Source of the DNA: Streptomyces sp. NBC_00414
GTDB lineage: Bacteria > Actinomycetota > Actinomycetes > Streptomycetales > Streptomycetaceae
Direction: 5' to 3'
Assembly: GCF_036038375.1 (NCBI RefSeq)
Contig: NZ_CP107935.1
Span: 372,001-436,000, forward strand
DNA: 64,000 bases
The translations under genes and the position numbers were made by a program. This document shows positions 34,809-43,765 of this stretch, piece after piece; position 1 is the stretch's first letter; the number at the start of each line of letters is the position of its first letter. Below the pieces are notes generated by a model. That model was not told the DNA's origin and did no database searches. It saw only the letters and a list, made by a program, of their open reading frames with translations.

Positions 34809-35180
34809 CAGCTCGCACTGGGCCTCAAGGCCGCCTGGCAGGCGTGGCAGGACCACCGTAACGGCGAGGACGAGGAGGAGACGCAAGCCAAGGAGGGCGG
34901 ACCGAGCCCGCTGGAGGTCGCGGCGGTCACCTTCGCCAACGGCGGCGACAACATCGGCGTCTACGTGCCCGTCTTCGCCACCGCCGGCGTCGGTGGGATG
35001 AGCGTGTACGCCGTGGTGTTCCTGCTGCTGGTGGCAGTGTGGTGCTTCGCCGGCCGGTTCTTCGCCACCCGACCCGTCATCGCCGAGGCACTCGCCCGCT
35101 GGGGCCACATCCTGCTCCCCGTGGTCCTGATCGCGATCGGCCTGCTCATCCTCGTCCAGGGCGGCGCCTTCGGCCTGTGA
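34809..35180 (+). pseudogene. 5'-truncated CadD-type cadmium resistance transporter
   Basis: The frame from just after an in-frame TAG (34806-34808) encodes the last ~124 residues of a CadD-family membrane protein: LALGLKAAWQAW, a charged loop, then FANGGDNIGVYVPVFA, followed by two further helices ending LIAIGLLILVQGGAFGL. Full CadD proteins are ~200 residues with a first helical third that is absent here. An internal ATG at 34965 would give only 71 residues. It is probably inactive. Confidence 0.75.
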
Positions 35181-35303
35181 CGCCTCCCTCGCCTGAGAGA
35201 CGACCGAGGCCAGGCACGTGCAGCAGTGGTGTTCCTCCGCTCACGCCGCCGCTCGGGACATACAACACATGCTCCCGGGCACACGTCGTGCCGCGCGCCT
35301 CAC

Positions 35304-35371
35304 GTGCGGAGGTGCGTCATGTGCAGAAGTGCGTCAGGTGCGAAGGTGCGTCATGTGCGGAGGCGCGTCAT
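35304..35371. repeat. four 17-bp tandem repeats
   Basis: Units GTGCGGAGGTGCGTCAT, GTGCAGAAGTGCGTCAG, GTGCGAAGGTGCGTCAT and GTGCGGAGGCGCGTCAT follow each other exactly. The last unit overlaps the stop codon of the histidine kinase gene. Confidence 0.85.
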
Positions 35372-36831
35372 TTCTCGGCTGGAGTGGAGGCTCGGGGAAG
35401 GCGTAGCTGGAAGCATGCCCCGAGGGTCCGGGGGGTGAGTGTGAGGGTGCCTCGGTGGCGGTGGGCCAGGTCACGGGCGATGGCCAGGCCCAGGCCGGTG
35501 CCGCCCTGGTCGCGGGAACGGGCGTCGTCGAGCCGGACGAAGCGTTCGAAGATGCGCTCGGCGTCCTCGGTGGGCACACCAGGTCCGTCGTCGTGCACCG
35601 TGAGGACGACCCAGTCGTCCTGGTTCCGGATGGTGATCTGAATGCGGTGAGCGGCGTGGCGGGCGGCGTTGTCGACGAGGTTGCGCAGCAGCCTTTCGTA
35701 TTCCTCGGGGTCTCCGTGTGCGTGTGCGGGGGCGGTGCTGTCGCAGGTGAGGGTCAACGGCCTTTCGGTGAGGGGGTATTGCTCGGCCAGCCGGGAGGCG
35801 AGGGCTGTCACGTCGACGGTTTCGGGCTCGGCTGTGGGGCTGCGGGTGTCGAGGCGGGCGAGGAGCAGCAGGTCCTCGGCGAGGGCCTGGAGGCGGCGGG
35901 TCTGTCGTGCGGCGGTGGTGACCGCGGTGGGCCAGTCGGTGCGTTCCGGGTAGGCGAGCGCGACTTCCAGGCTGGCCAGCAGTGTGGTGAGGGGACTGCG
36001 TAGTTCGTGGGCGGCGTCCGCGACGAAGCGGCGTTGCCGGGTGGCGGCGCTGTCGAGACGTTGGAGGGTGGTGTTGATGGTGGTGGCCAGGGCGGTGATC
36101 TCGTGTCCTGCGGCGGGTACGGTGACACGTTCGCGAGGGTCGCTCGCGGTGACCGAGGCGGTGAGGACACGGATGGCTTCGACCGGTCGCAGCGCGGTGC
36201 GGACGGCGAAGTAGACGGCGGCGGCGATCAGTACGAGGCCGACGAGCCCGGCCCGCAGCAGCACGCCGTCCGTGATCTTGGTGTTTTCGTCGGCCGTGTA
36301 CGGGAGCACCACCACATAGACCCGCAGCTTGGCATCGGCGGCGACGCCCAGAGCGGCGATCTTGTCGCTGCTCAGTTCATCGGCCTTGATATCGGCCGAC
36401 ATGACTCGATGTGTCCCGCCGGCCACATCGCCTCTGAGTCCGGAGTTGTAGTCGCGGTTCACGGGCAGGCGCACGAAATTGGGCGCCCCTTGTCCGACCG
36501 GAGTGGGCATCACGTGGTGGGTGCCGGGATCGAAGTCGTCCATGCCTCCGCCGTAGGCGACAGCGGTGCGCCGGCCGGTGGCGACGACCTCGTACGGTAC
36601 GGCGCTCCTGCGAGGGGGAACCACACCTTCCTTCAACTGGTCGACGAGAGTCCCGAGTTGGTCCAGGGCTTGTTCTTGGGCGATCTGCGTGTTCTGGCGG
36701 TGGACGTCACGGTGGATCCACCAGCCGATGCCGGCCAGGATGACGGCGGCGGTCGAGGCGGCGGCCAGGGCCGCGACGGCTCGTACCGAACGCGGCCACC
36801 ACCAGCGGCGTCGTGACTCAGTCGCGTTCAC
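35368..36831 (-). CDS. sensor histidine kinase
   Basis: A 487-residue membrane kinase. Helix 1 is at about 17-38 and an extracytoplasmic sensor domain spans about 40-185. Helix 2 is at about 190-212, followed by HAMP and a HisKA domain with phospho-accepting His275 (AAHELRSPLTTL). The HATPase domain has NLVDNAARH, DDGPGVP and GGTGLGLAIARDLAHRH. The GTG at 36831 overlaps the response-regulator stop by 14 nt, so the pair is translationally coupled. The sensor domain has no recognised family, so the signal is unknown. Confidence 0.93.
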   Translation of the reverse strand: MNATESRRRWWWPRSVRAVAALAAASTAAVILAGIGWWIHRDVHRQNTQIAQEQALDQLGTLVDQLKEGVVPPRRSAVPYEVVATGRRTAVAYGGGMDDFDPGTHHVMPTPVGQGAPNFVRLPVNRDYNSGLRGDVAGGTHRVMSADIKADELSSDKIAALGVAADAKLRVYVVVLPYTADENTKITDGVLLRAGLVGLVLIAAAVYFAVRTALRPVEAIRVLTASVTASDPRERVTVPAAGHEITALATTINTTLQRLDSAATRQRRFVADAAHELRSPLTTLLASLEVALAYPERTDWPTAVTTAARQTRRLQALAEDLLLLARLDTRSPTAEPETVDVTALASRLAEQYPLTERPLTLTCDSTAPAHAHGDPEEYERLLRNLVDNAARHAAHRIQITIRNQDDWVVLTVHDDGPGVPTEDAERIFERFVRLDDARSRDQGGTGLGLAIARDLAHRHRGTLTLTPRTLGACFQLRLPRASTPAEK

Positions 36832-37498
36832 GGTCGTCCACCAGTCGGTAGCCGGTACCCCGTACGGTCTGCAGGGACTGCCGGTGGAACGCCGCGTCCA
36901 CCTTCTTGCGGAGGGCGCTGACACGCGCCTCCACCAGGTTGGGATCCTCCGCTTCGTCGGGCCACGCGTGGTAGAGCAGATCAGATTTGGAGACCGCCTG
37001 GCCCGCCCGGCGGGCCAGCAGTTCCAGCACCGCGAACTCCCGGGGTGTGAGTTCCACTCGGGCTCCGGCCCGGCGGCAGACCCGGCCGGCGACATCCAGC
37101 GAGAGGTCGCCCACGGCGAGGACGGGCGGGGCGACCGCGGCGGCTCGTCTGACCAGGGCCCGCAGCCGTGCGACGAGCACCATGTAGGAGAAGGGTTTGG
37201 CCAGGTAGTCATCGGCCCCCGTGTCCAGTGCCTCCGCCTGGTCCCAGTCCCCGTCCTTGGCGGTGAGTACCAGGATGGGGGTCGCGTTGCCCTCCCTGCG
37301 CAACTGGGCGCAGACCTTGTAGCCGTTGAGTCCGGGCAGCATCAAGTCCAGTACGACAAGGGCGTATTCGCCGGTACGGGCCATCCACAGTCCCTGCCGG
37401 CCGTCATGGGCGAGGTCGACGCTGTAGCCCTCTGCGGTCAGACCGGTGTGCAGGGTGTGGGCAAGGTCCACCTCGTCTTCGACCACCAGGATGCGCAT
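36818..37498 (-). CDS. OmpR/PhoB-family response regulator
   Basis: A 226-residue two-domain regulator. The receiver domain has acidic pocket EDE (7-9), phospho-acceptor Asp51 in VVLDLMLPG and Lys of LAKPF. The winged-helix DNA-binding domain carries ELTPREFAVLELLARRAGQAVSK and TVRGTGYRLV. The ATG at 37498 is chosen because the receiver begins there (MRILVVEDE). It pairs with the downstream kinase. Targets are unknown; the divergent glycosyltransferase gene, 128 bp away, is one candidate. Confidence 0.95.
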   Translation of the reverse strand: MRILVVEDEVDLAHTLHTGLTAEGYSVDLAHDGRQGLWMARTGEYALVVLDLMLPGLNGYKVCAQLRREGNATPILVLTAKDGDWDQAEALDTGADDYLAKPFSYMVLVARLRALVRRAAAVAPPVLAVGDLSLDVAGRVCRRAGARVELTPREFAVLELLARRAGQAVSKSDLLYHAWPDEAEDPNLVEARVSALRKKVDAAFHRQSLQTVRGTGYRLVDDRERD

Positions 37499-37626
37499 GG
37501 GGTGCAGCCTCGCACAGCGTCGGGCCGCCTTCCTGATCGGCCGGTCAGGTTGGGTCAGCAACCGGTCAACGAGGTCCGGGCACGCTGGCGGAACGTCTTC
37601 GCCACTGCTGAAGGGCCCTGCCGCCG

Positions 37627-39177
37627 ATGTCCCTTGACGAGCTCGAAATCATCGATGATACGGAGACTGCTCCTCAGGGACGCTCTCCAAGAGTTTCCTT
37701 GCTCTCACGTCGAGGATTCCTCGCTCCTCTGCTCCTGCCCGTTCTACTGGCCACCCTCCTCGGCGTATGGAGGATTCGCAGAGATGGAACCTTGTGGCAT
37801 GACGAGGCGGTGACTCTCGATCTGGCTTCCCGCAGCCTGCCGGACCTGTGGCAGACGCTGGGCAACATAGACGCCGTGCATGGAGCGTATTACCTTCTCA
37901 TGCATGCGGTGTTCGGCCTCTTCGGGACTGACCTCCTGGTGCTGCGCCTCCCCTCTGTTCTCGCCGGTGCGCTGGCGGCGGCAGGAGTCACGGCGCTCGG
38001 GGTCCGATTGTCGGGGACGCGAGCCGGCATACTGGCAGGCCTTTCCTTCGCTCTGCTCCCGGATGTTCAAAGATATTCGCAGGAGGGCCGCTCGTACTCA
38101 TTGGTCTGCGCTCTTGTGGTCTGGGCCATGTATTTTCTTGTGAGTGCGGTACTCGGCTGCCGAGTCCCGGTGATCACCGGGCGTAGAAGTTCGGTGGTGC
38201 CGTGGATCGCCTACGGCACCCTCATGCTGATGGCGTGCATTCTGCATCAGTTTGCCGCCCTCGCCCTGGTGGCACACGCGTTCGCCCTGCCGGCTCATGC
38301 GCGGCGCCCTTGGGTGTACACCGCGCTTTTGGTCGCGGCGGGAGTCGCGCCCCTTGCGGCTCTGGGCATGTCGCAATCCGGGCAGGTCGCGTGGATCGAC
38401 GGTGTCACCGGCGGCGAATACCAGCGCTTCGCGCTACTGGCTCTTTTCGCGATCGCGCTGTCCTGCTTCGCTTCACCGGGGAGCGTCGGAAAAGTTTCCC
38501 CGGAAGCGCCTTTCAGCCTACGGGCGATCGCCCTGCCCCTGTTCGTGGTCCCCACCGCACTCCTCATGCTGGTTTCTCTCTACCAGCATTTCTATGTGGA
38601 GAGGTACGTGCTCTACGGACTCGTCGGCCTTGCGCTCCTTCTGGGGGCGGTACTTGATCGCATGCTGGCACTAGGAATCGGTCTGCGAGCAACCGCAACG
38701 GTTGCTGTCGTGCTGGCGATCACCCTGCTCGTACCCGAGTCCTTTAAGCTGCGAACGCCGGAAAGCCGATCGGACAACGTCACCGATCTGGCCATAGTTT
38801 TGTCCAGGGAATACGCTCCTGGCGACGGGATTCTCTACCTGTCCGTGAAGAGGCGCGCATGGTCGCTGGCCTACCCATCGGTGAACAAAGGGATGTCCGA
38901 CCTTGCCCAGGAGCTCACTCCGGCAGCATCGCACGACCTTTACGGGACCGAACTTCCTTCCGCCCAGATTCGCGCACGCATGCGCAACAGCGCACGAATT
39001 CTCGTAGTGGCGGAACCGAAAGGCGTTCGCGCCGAAAGCAACGGGACCGAGGTGGTGAAGAAGAGGGTGCTGGCAGAGTATTTCACCAAGGAAGCCACCA
39101 TACGAATCGACGGGGCTCAAGTCACTATTTACGAGGCCCGCACAGCGGCTGCCGCGGCTGAACGCGTGGGGTCGTAG
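37627..39177 (+). CDS. GT-C (GT39/ArnT-like) membrane glycosyltransferase
   Basis: A 516-residue polytopic protein with about nine to ten helices. The DE motif of GT-C enzymes lies after helix 1 (DGTLWHDEAVTLDL), where the acidic pair binds the polyprenyl-phosphate sugar donor. A C-terminal soluble domain spans about 385-505. It probably transfers a sugar from a lipid-linked donor to a wall, lipid or protein acceptor. It is divergent from the two-component system and could be its target. Codon usage is less GC-biased than in its neighbours. Confidence 0.85.
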   Translation: MSLDELEIIDDTETAPQGRSPRVSLLSRRGFLAPLLLPVLLATLLGVWRIRRDGTLWHDEAVTLDLASRSLPDLWQTLGNIDAVHGAYYLLMHAVFGLFGTDLLVLRLPSVLAGALAAAGVTALGVRLSGTRAGILAGLSFALLPDVQRYSQEGRSYSLVCALVVWAMYFLVSAVLGCRVPVITGRRSSVVPWIAYGTLMLMACILHQFAALALVAHAFALPAHARRPWVYTALLVAAGVAPLAALGMSQSGQVAWIDGVTGGEYQRFALLALFAIALSCFASPGSVGKVSPEAPFSLRAIALPLFVVPTALLMLVSLYQHFYVERYVLYGLVGLALLLGAVLDRMLALGIGLRATATVAVVLAITLLVPESFKLRTPESRSDNVTDLAIVLSREYAPGDGILYLSVKRRAWSLAYPSVNKGMSDLAQELTPAASHDLYGTELPSAQIRARMRNSARILVVAEPKGVRAESNGTEVVKKRVLAEYFTKEATIRIDGAQVTIYEARTAAAAAERVGS

Positions 39178-39269
39178 GAGCTGACGGCGGGCAGGAGTGG
39201 TGGGTCATGCCGAGGCACAACCGCTGGCTGGTCTCGCCGACGTCACCGGCCCGACCAGCACGTCGCGAA

Positions 39270-40214
39270 CTACTCGGCGCACTCGTGATCGATGAACGCG
39301 GTCAACGCGTCCACGGTTGCCTCGGGCTGCTCGTCGGGAATGAAGTGTCCGGCCTGTGCGATCAAGACGCCGGTCGCGTTCTCCGCCCACGGGCCGAGGG
39401 AGGCGGCCATGTCGGGGATCGAGCCATGGGAGCTGGAGATTCCCAGGACCGGAACGGTCAAGTGTCCTCGTTCGAGGGCGTCATGATTCTTGCGCGCTGA
39501 TTCCGCGGCGTCGCGGTAGTAGGCGAGTGACGCCGAAAGACCTCCCTCGGCCGCGAGGGCGGCGGCGTAGTGGTCGATCTCGACGCTGTCGAAGGTGTCC
39601 GGGGACAGCGTCTTGGCCTTCAAGAACCAGTCGACGTAGTCGCGCTCGCGGCCGGTGAGCAGCGTCTCGGGCAGTTCGGACACCAGGTGGAAGGCGAAGT
39701 GCCAGGTCTTCCAGGCCCGGTCGGGATCCGTCGGGATGGAGTCCGGGAGGGTGATTCCGGGAATGCCGGCGTCCAGCAGAGCGACACCGTGCAGGCGCTC
39801 CTCGTACTTCAGGGCCAGCGAGAAGGCGACCCAGGCCCCGATGTCATGGGCGACGACCCAGTACTTCGGCACGTTGAGCGCGGTCAGCGCGGCCTGGACA
39901 CGCGAAGCGACGGTGTGTGTGTCGTAGCCCCTTCGAGGGCGGTCGGAATGGCCCTGCCCCGGCAGGTCGATCGCGATCACGTGGAATCGCTCGGCAAGGC
40001 CCGGCATCACCTTTCGCCAAGCCCACCAGGTCTGCGGAAATCCGGCGAGCAGGACGACGGCGGGACCGTCCGGCCGACCGCCTTCCACGGCGTGCAGTCG
40101 GATTCCTTCGGCGTCGACCCAGCGGTGAGTGAAACCCGCAAGGTCGTACAGCGGCAACCCGGGCACCGGGTTCCGGTCGCGGAAGCGGTTCGGGGCTACG
40201 GCGTCGTCGGTCAT
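39270..40214 (-). CDS. alpha/beta hydrolase (epoxide hydrolase/haloalkane dehalogenase-like)
   Basis: A 314-residue alpha/beta hydrolase. The nucleophile elbow has Asp instead of Ser (VVAHDIGAW, Asp124), with an oxyanion motif (LLAGFPQTWWAW) and catalytic His in QAGHFIPDEQPE. Asp nucleophiles mark epoxide hydrolases, haloalkane and fluoroacetate dehalogenases. It is divergent from a TetR gene, with a large perfect palindrome between the two starts, so expression is probably TetR-controlled. Confidence 0.9.
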   Translation of the reverse strand: MTDDAVAPNRFRDRNPVPGLPLYDLAGFTHRWVDAEGIRLHAVEGGRPDGPAVVLLAGFPQTWWAWRKVMPGLAERFHVIAIDLPGQGHSDRPRRGYDTHTVASRVQAALTALNVPKYWVVAHDIGAWVAFSLALKYEERLHGVALLDAGIPGITLPDSIPTDPDRAWKTWHFAFHLVSELPETLLTGRERDYVDWFLKAKTLSPDTFDSVEIDHYAAALAAEGGLSASLAYYRDAAESARKNHDALERGHLTVPVLGISSSHGSIPDMAASLGPWAENATGVLIAQAGHFIPDEQPEATVDALTAFIDHECAE

Positions 40215-40230
40215 GTCCTGAGCGTACTGC

Positions 40231-40254
40231 ATCTTGAACTGGTTGGTTCAAGAT
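40231..40254. promoter_or_regulatory. TetR operator, 9-bp arms
   Basis: ATCTTGAAC (40231-40239), 6-bp spacer, GTTCAAGAT (40246-40254). The arms are perfect, located in the short divergent promoter between the hydrolase gene and tetR. Confidence 0.8.
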
Positions 40255-40303
40255 AGGATGGGCGGTGCCACAACGGCTGGTCCGAGAACGAGGTGCATGC
40301 GTG

Positions 40304-40894
40304 ATGGCCGGGAAGAAGCAGTTCGACGTGGACATCGCGCTCGACGCGGCGATGGTCCAGTTCTGGCGGGCCGGATACGCCGACACGTCCCTCGACGACC
40401 TCTCCAGGACGACCGGACTGAACCGCAGTTCCATCTACTCCTCGTTCGGCGACAAGGACGCGCTCTACCTGCGCTGCCTGGACCGCTACGCCGCGCGGTA
40501 CGGAAACAGGTACGACCAGGCGCTTTCCTGCGCGTCCGAGGAACCGCTGCAGGCGGTACGGGCGTTCTTCGAGGTCACCCTGCAGCGCATCGCCGACCCT
40601 GACGTACCTGATGGATGCCTGATCGCCCAGACCGCGATGGCGGCACCGGTGCTCAGCCCCGCCATCGCCGCACGCGCGACGGAAGCTCTGGGCTTTCAGC
40701 ATGCGCGGCTGCGGACCGCCCTGAACGCCGCGCAGTTGACCGAAGGCGATGCCGACGACTTCGCGGTTCACCTGACGGCCGTCAACCAGTCGCTGGCCGT
40801 GATGAGCAGGACCAGGGCGAGCCAGCAGCAGCTCCGCACGGTCATCGACATCAGCATGAGCACGCTCTCGCACGCCTTGCGTGCCCGGAGCTAG
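40304..40894 (+). CDS. TetR-family regulator
   Basis: A 196-residue TetR protein with HTH segment ALDAAMVQFWRAGYADTSLDDLSRTTGLNRSSIYSSFGDKDALY (about residues 9-52), of the YxAF/AcrR-like branch that often controls oxidoreductases and hydrolases. The ATG at 40304 is taken with GAGGTG upstream; GTG 40301 is equally possible. It shares its promoter palindrome with the divergent hydrolase. Confidence 0.92.
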   Translation: MAGKKQFDVDIALDAAMVQFWRAGYADTSLDDLSRTTGLNRSSIYSSFGDKDALYLRCLDRYAARYGNRYDQALSCASEEPLQAVRAFFEVTLQRIADPDVPDGCLIAQTAMAAPVLSPAIAARATEALGFQHARLRTALNAAQLTEGDADDFAVHLTAVNQSLAVMSRTRASQQQLRTVIDISMSTLSHALRARS

Positions 40895-41078
40895 CCTCGC
40901 CGTTTCGCCTGGGTACGGTGACCGTGAGGCTCCCCATGGCTCCCCACCGCCTCACCGCACCGCACCGCCTCGTCCCGTCCCGTCCGCCCGAGCAGTGAAA
41001 ACACCCCGCCCACAGGACGGCTGACGATCAACGGCACCTCATCGCCCCAGTCGAAACAGCGGGGCTGGAGGTGATGGT

Positions 41079-41504
41079 TCAGTTCCCGGAGCCGACGATC
41101 GCGGTGACGCGGATCTCCACGCGCATGGCGGCCAGGCCGAGAACCGTGACGCCCGTCTCGGTCCAGATCGGCGCGCGGCCGTCGAGGCGGCGGCGGAACT
41201 GCTCGGCCATGACCGTGTTGTGGTCGTCGCCGATGGCGTCATCTCCCGGTGCGACCTTGTGGTACGAGTTGACGTGGATGACGTCCTTCCAGGTCGCGCC
41301 GACCGTGGCGAGCGTGCGCTCCACGTTGTCGAAAGCCTGGATGATCTCTTCCTCCAGCGAGTCGGGGATGACCAGGTCGTCATCCACCCCGGCCTGACCG
41401 GAGGTCTCGACCCGGTCGCCGACGCGGACGGCCGCGCTGTAGCCGAGAGCCTCGTGCAGCTTCTCGCCGTAGCCCGGAGTGATGCCGAAGGTGACGGTGC
41501 TCAT
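41079..41504 (-). CDS. RidA/YjgF-family protein
   Basis: A 141-residue RidA-type protein (SAAVRVGDRVETSGQAG, AFDNVERTLATVGATWKDVIHVNSYH, VTVLGLAAMRVEIRVTAIVG). The conserved Arg that ties the imine substrate carboxylate is present in MRVEIRVTA, though it lies in a Rid subgroup sequence context. RidA deaminates reactive enamines/imines. GGGAG lies 4 nt before the ATG. It is divergent from a marR gene with which it probably shares control. Confidence 0.9.
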   Translation of the reverse strand: MSTVTFGITPGYGEKLHEALGYSAAVRVGDRVETSGQAGVDDDLVIPDSLEEEIIQAFDNVERTLATVGATWKDVIHVNSYHKVAPGDDAIGDDHNTVMAEQFRRRLDGRAPIWTETGVTVLGLAAMRVEIRVTAIVGSGN

Positions 41505-41551
41505 GATGCTCCCTCTTCCAGTGCACAGGGGTGCGTCTCCTCACCGATGAG

Positions 41552-41598
41552 TTCACGCGTAAAGTGAAACTAACACGCAACGACTTCAAGCGTAAAGT
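41552..41598. promoter_or_regulatory. inverted and direct repeats in the RidA-MarR divergent promoter
   Basis: TTCAC (41552-41556) and GTGAA (41564-41568) flank a 7-bp spacer. GCGTAAAGT occurs twice, at 41557-41565 and 41590-41598. These are probable MarR binding sites overlapping the marR leader. Confidence 0.55.
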
Positions 41599-41632
41599 AA
41601 TGGCGGACTTCGGCGGAGAGGCGGGAAGATCC

Positions 41633-42142
41633 ATGACCAGCACGGGAGAGCCCTTGAGCGGGACCGGCGAACACGAGGACGACGAGGAGCTGCGATGGCT
41701 CGACGAGCAGGAGAAGGCGGCGTGGACGGGGATGATCTCCCTTGTCCTGCTGCTGCCGGGCAAGCTGGAGTCGCCGCTGCGGCAGGAACACGGCCTCACT
41801 CTGTTCGAGTACCTCGTGCTCAGTCACCTCTCCGAGGCCCCGCAGCGCAGGCTGCGGATGGGAGAACTCGCCTTCCTCGCCAGCGGGTCGCTCTCCCGCC
41901 TGTCCAACGTCACCAAACGCTGCGAACAGCGCGGCTGGGTCGTACGGACACCTGACCCGGCCGACGGCCGCTACACCCTCGCCGAACTCACCGACGCAGG
42001 CTTCGACATCGTGCACCAGGCAGCGCCCACACACCTGCGCGCCGTACGCCGCATGGTCCTCGACTCGCTCAATACCACCGACCTGAAGGCGCTCGCCCGC
42101 ATCGCACAAAAACTCCGCATCGTCCCCGACGACTTCGGCTGA
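41633..42142 (+). CDS. MarR-family regulator
   Basis: A 169-residue MarR protein with the winged helix RLRMGELAFLASGSLSRLSNVTKRCEQRGWVVRTPDPADGRYTLAELTDAG. The start is placed at ATG 41633 because GGGAAG lies 4 nt upstream; ATG 41600 would lie inside the promoter repeats and has no ribosome site. It is divergent from ridA. Confidence 0.9.
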   Translation: MTSTGEPLSGTGEHEDDEELRWLDEQEKAAWTGMISLVLLLPGKLESPLRQEHGLTLFEYLVLSHLSEAPQRRLRMGELAFLASGSLSRLSNVTKRCEQRGWVVRTPDPADGRYTLAELTDAGFDIVHQAAPTHLRAVRRMVLDSLNTTDLKALARIAQKLRIVPDDFG

Positions 42143-42231
42143 CAGCCGTCCCACACGACGATCCGAGACGAGTAGGCGCCGATATGAGAGTCAGCATGCG
42201 ACAGCACGGCATGAACCGCGGGGCGCCGTCG

Positions 42232-42282
42232 CGTTGTTCGGGAATTGTTTGTTCGGCGCCCGTACCCCGAACGCGAACAACG
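42232..42282. promoter_or_regulatory. nested inverted repeats upstream of secreted protein gene
   Basis: CGTTGTTCG (42232-42240) pairs with CGAACAACG (42274-42282). Inside it, GTTCGG (42251-42256) pairs with CCGAAC (42267-42272). This is either a structured leader or paired operators. Confidence 0.45.
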
Positions 42283-42357
42283 GCGGGGTCTCTACACCTG
42301 GAGGGGATGTTCCGGCCGCGACAGTCACGTTGCGGCCTGTTCGGGAGGAGAGAGCAC

Positions 42358-42825
42358 ATGAACATGGTGAGGACATACCGCCGCCGGGCAGCGATCCTGG
42401 CGGCGACCGTGCTTGCTGCCGGCGCGCTGCCGTTGGGCGCCGGCGCCGCGGCCTCGACCGCGGTAGCCCGGGACACGGCCTCCGACCAGGCCGCGGCTCT
42501 GGAATGCGGTACGGGGCAGGTGTTCCTCGACGGCATCAGGGCCATCGACGTCCTCGAAGAAGGCGAGGCCGACGAGGTGTACATCGTGAACGACGCCGGC
42601 GCGAAGATCTGGCCGGTGACCGCGTCCTACATTCCGATGGTCGAGGGGGCGCGGGCCGAGGTGGACAAGTGTGTCGCGGTCGGCGAGACACTCAGGCTCT
42701 GGGATGACGATGGCGCCCTCAATCCCAACGACTTCATGGGCATCATCTACATCCTCACCGAGGAGACCCTCGACAAGTACTTCGACAACGGCTCCAGCAG
42801 GTACAGGCTCGGGATCATCGCCTGA
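42358..42825 (+). CDS. secreted hypothetical protein
   Basis: A 155-residue protein with strong ribosome site GGGAGGAG before ATG 42358 and a signal peptide (YRRRAAILAATVLAAGALPLGAGAAAS). The mature domain has two Cys (ECGTGQ and VDKCVAVG) and alternating beta strands (EVYIVNDAGAKIWPVTASYIPM). This resembles calcium-binding or protease-inhibitor-like secreted Streptomyces proteins but no family is certain. Confidence 0.8.
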   Translation: MNMVRTYRRRAAILAATVLAAGALPLGAGAAASTAVARDTASDQAAALECGTGQVFLDGIRAIDVLEEGEADEVYIVNDAGAKIWPVTASYIPMVEGARAEVDKCVAVGETLRLWDDDGALNPNDFMGIIYILTEETLDKYFDNGSSRYRLGIIA

Positions 42826-42886
42826 TCCAGCCCGTCGCACACCCCGTCCGCGGCTGCTCCTGCTCGCGGACGAGGCGCGGGTCCGC

Positions 42887-43750
42887 TCAACTCGTCGGCA
42901 GGGGGACGAGATCCAGGGTGCGTGCCGTGTGTTCGTAGACTCTCGACGCCAGCGCCGCGTCCCGCGCCGGTCCGGGTCTGGTCGCGGCTGCCTTCTTGGC
43001 GAAGAATCCGCCGTTCGGAGCCGGAGGTGTAGGGGCCGAGGCGAGGAGGACCGGGGTGCCGGCCGCCTTCTCCGGCGTCTGGGCGAACACGCCGACCAGT
43101 GACGCGGCCTTCAGCAGTCCGCCGGACTTGCTGTTGAACGCCGTTCTGACGACGCCGGGGTTGGCGCTGTAGGCGTGCATTCCAGCGGGCAGCCTGGTCG
43201 CGAGCGCGGCGGTCGCGAGCACGCCGGCGAGCTTGGCCGTGCCGTACACGGCGATCTGCGAGAAATGGTCGCGCCAGGAGACTCCGGTGACGTCAGGGGC
43301 GTCGGTATCGATGCGTCCGCGGGTCACGAGGTCGCTGGAGATGTTGATGACGCGGGCCTCGGGTGCGAACAGCGCGTCGGCGAGCAGCAGATGGGTCAGC
43401 TGGAACGGCGCCAGGTGGTTCAGCGCGTGGGTGCGCTCCACGCCCTCGGCGGTCTCCGCGTAGCGCGAGAAGGCCGCGCCCGCGTTGTTGACGAGTACGT
43501 CGACCTGGGCGACGGTGCCGCGCAGTCGAGTGACGAGCGCTCGGATGGCGGCGCGGTCCATGAGGTCCGCGTGCAGGGCGTGGACGGTGCGCTCCGGCGC
43601 ATGTGCCGCCAGCGTGTGCAGAGTTGTCTGCGCGCTGGACGCATCGCGGGTCACGGCCACGACATCGAATCCGGCGGCCAGCAGTTGTCGGGCCGTGGCC
43701 TGTCCGAGGCCGCCGGCCGCGCCTGTGATGACGGCAGTTGGGGTGTTCAC
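42887..43750 (-). CDS. short-chain dehydrogenase/reductase
   Basis: A 287-residue SDR with TGAAGGLG nucleotide motif (about 9-16), NNAGAAF (NNAG motif), ISSDL catalytic Ser region and YGTAK active site. The layout matches retinol-dehydrogenase-type SDRs. The GTG at 43750 has GGAG 8 nt upstream. It follows the intradiol dioxygenase gene by 15 nt, so the two are co-transcribed and probably act in one aromatic or xenobiotic pathway controlled by MarR. Confidence 0.92.
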   Translation of the reverse strand: MNTPTAVITGAAGGLGQATARQLLAAGFDVVAVTRDASSAQTTLHTLAAHAPERTVHALHADLMDRAAIRALVTRLRGTVAQVDVLVNNAGAAFSRYAETAEGVERTHALNHLAPFQLTHLLLADALFAPEARVINISSDLVTRGRIDTDAPDVTGVSWRDHFSQIAVYGTAKLAGVLATAALATRLPAGMHAYSANPGVVRTAFNSKSGGLLKAASLVGVFAQTPEKAAGTPVLLASAPTPPAPNGGFFAKKAAATRPGPARDAALASRVYEHTARTLDLVPLPTS

Positions 43751-43765
43751 GGCAGTGCTCCTCGT

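Noticed and set aside
35304-35371. CRISPR-like array
   Set aside because: Units are directly adjacent with no spacers; a simple tandem repeat.
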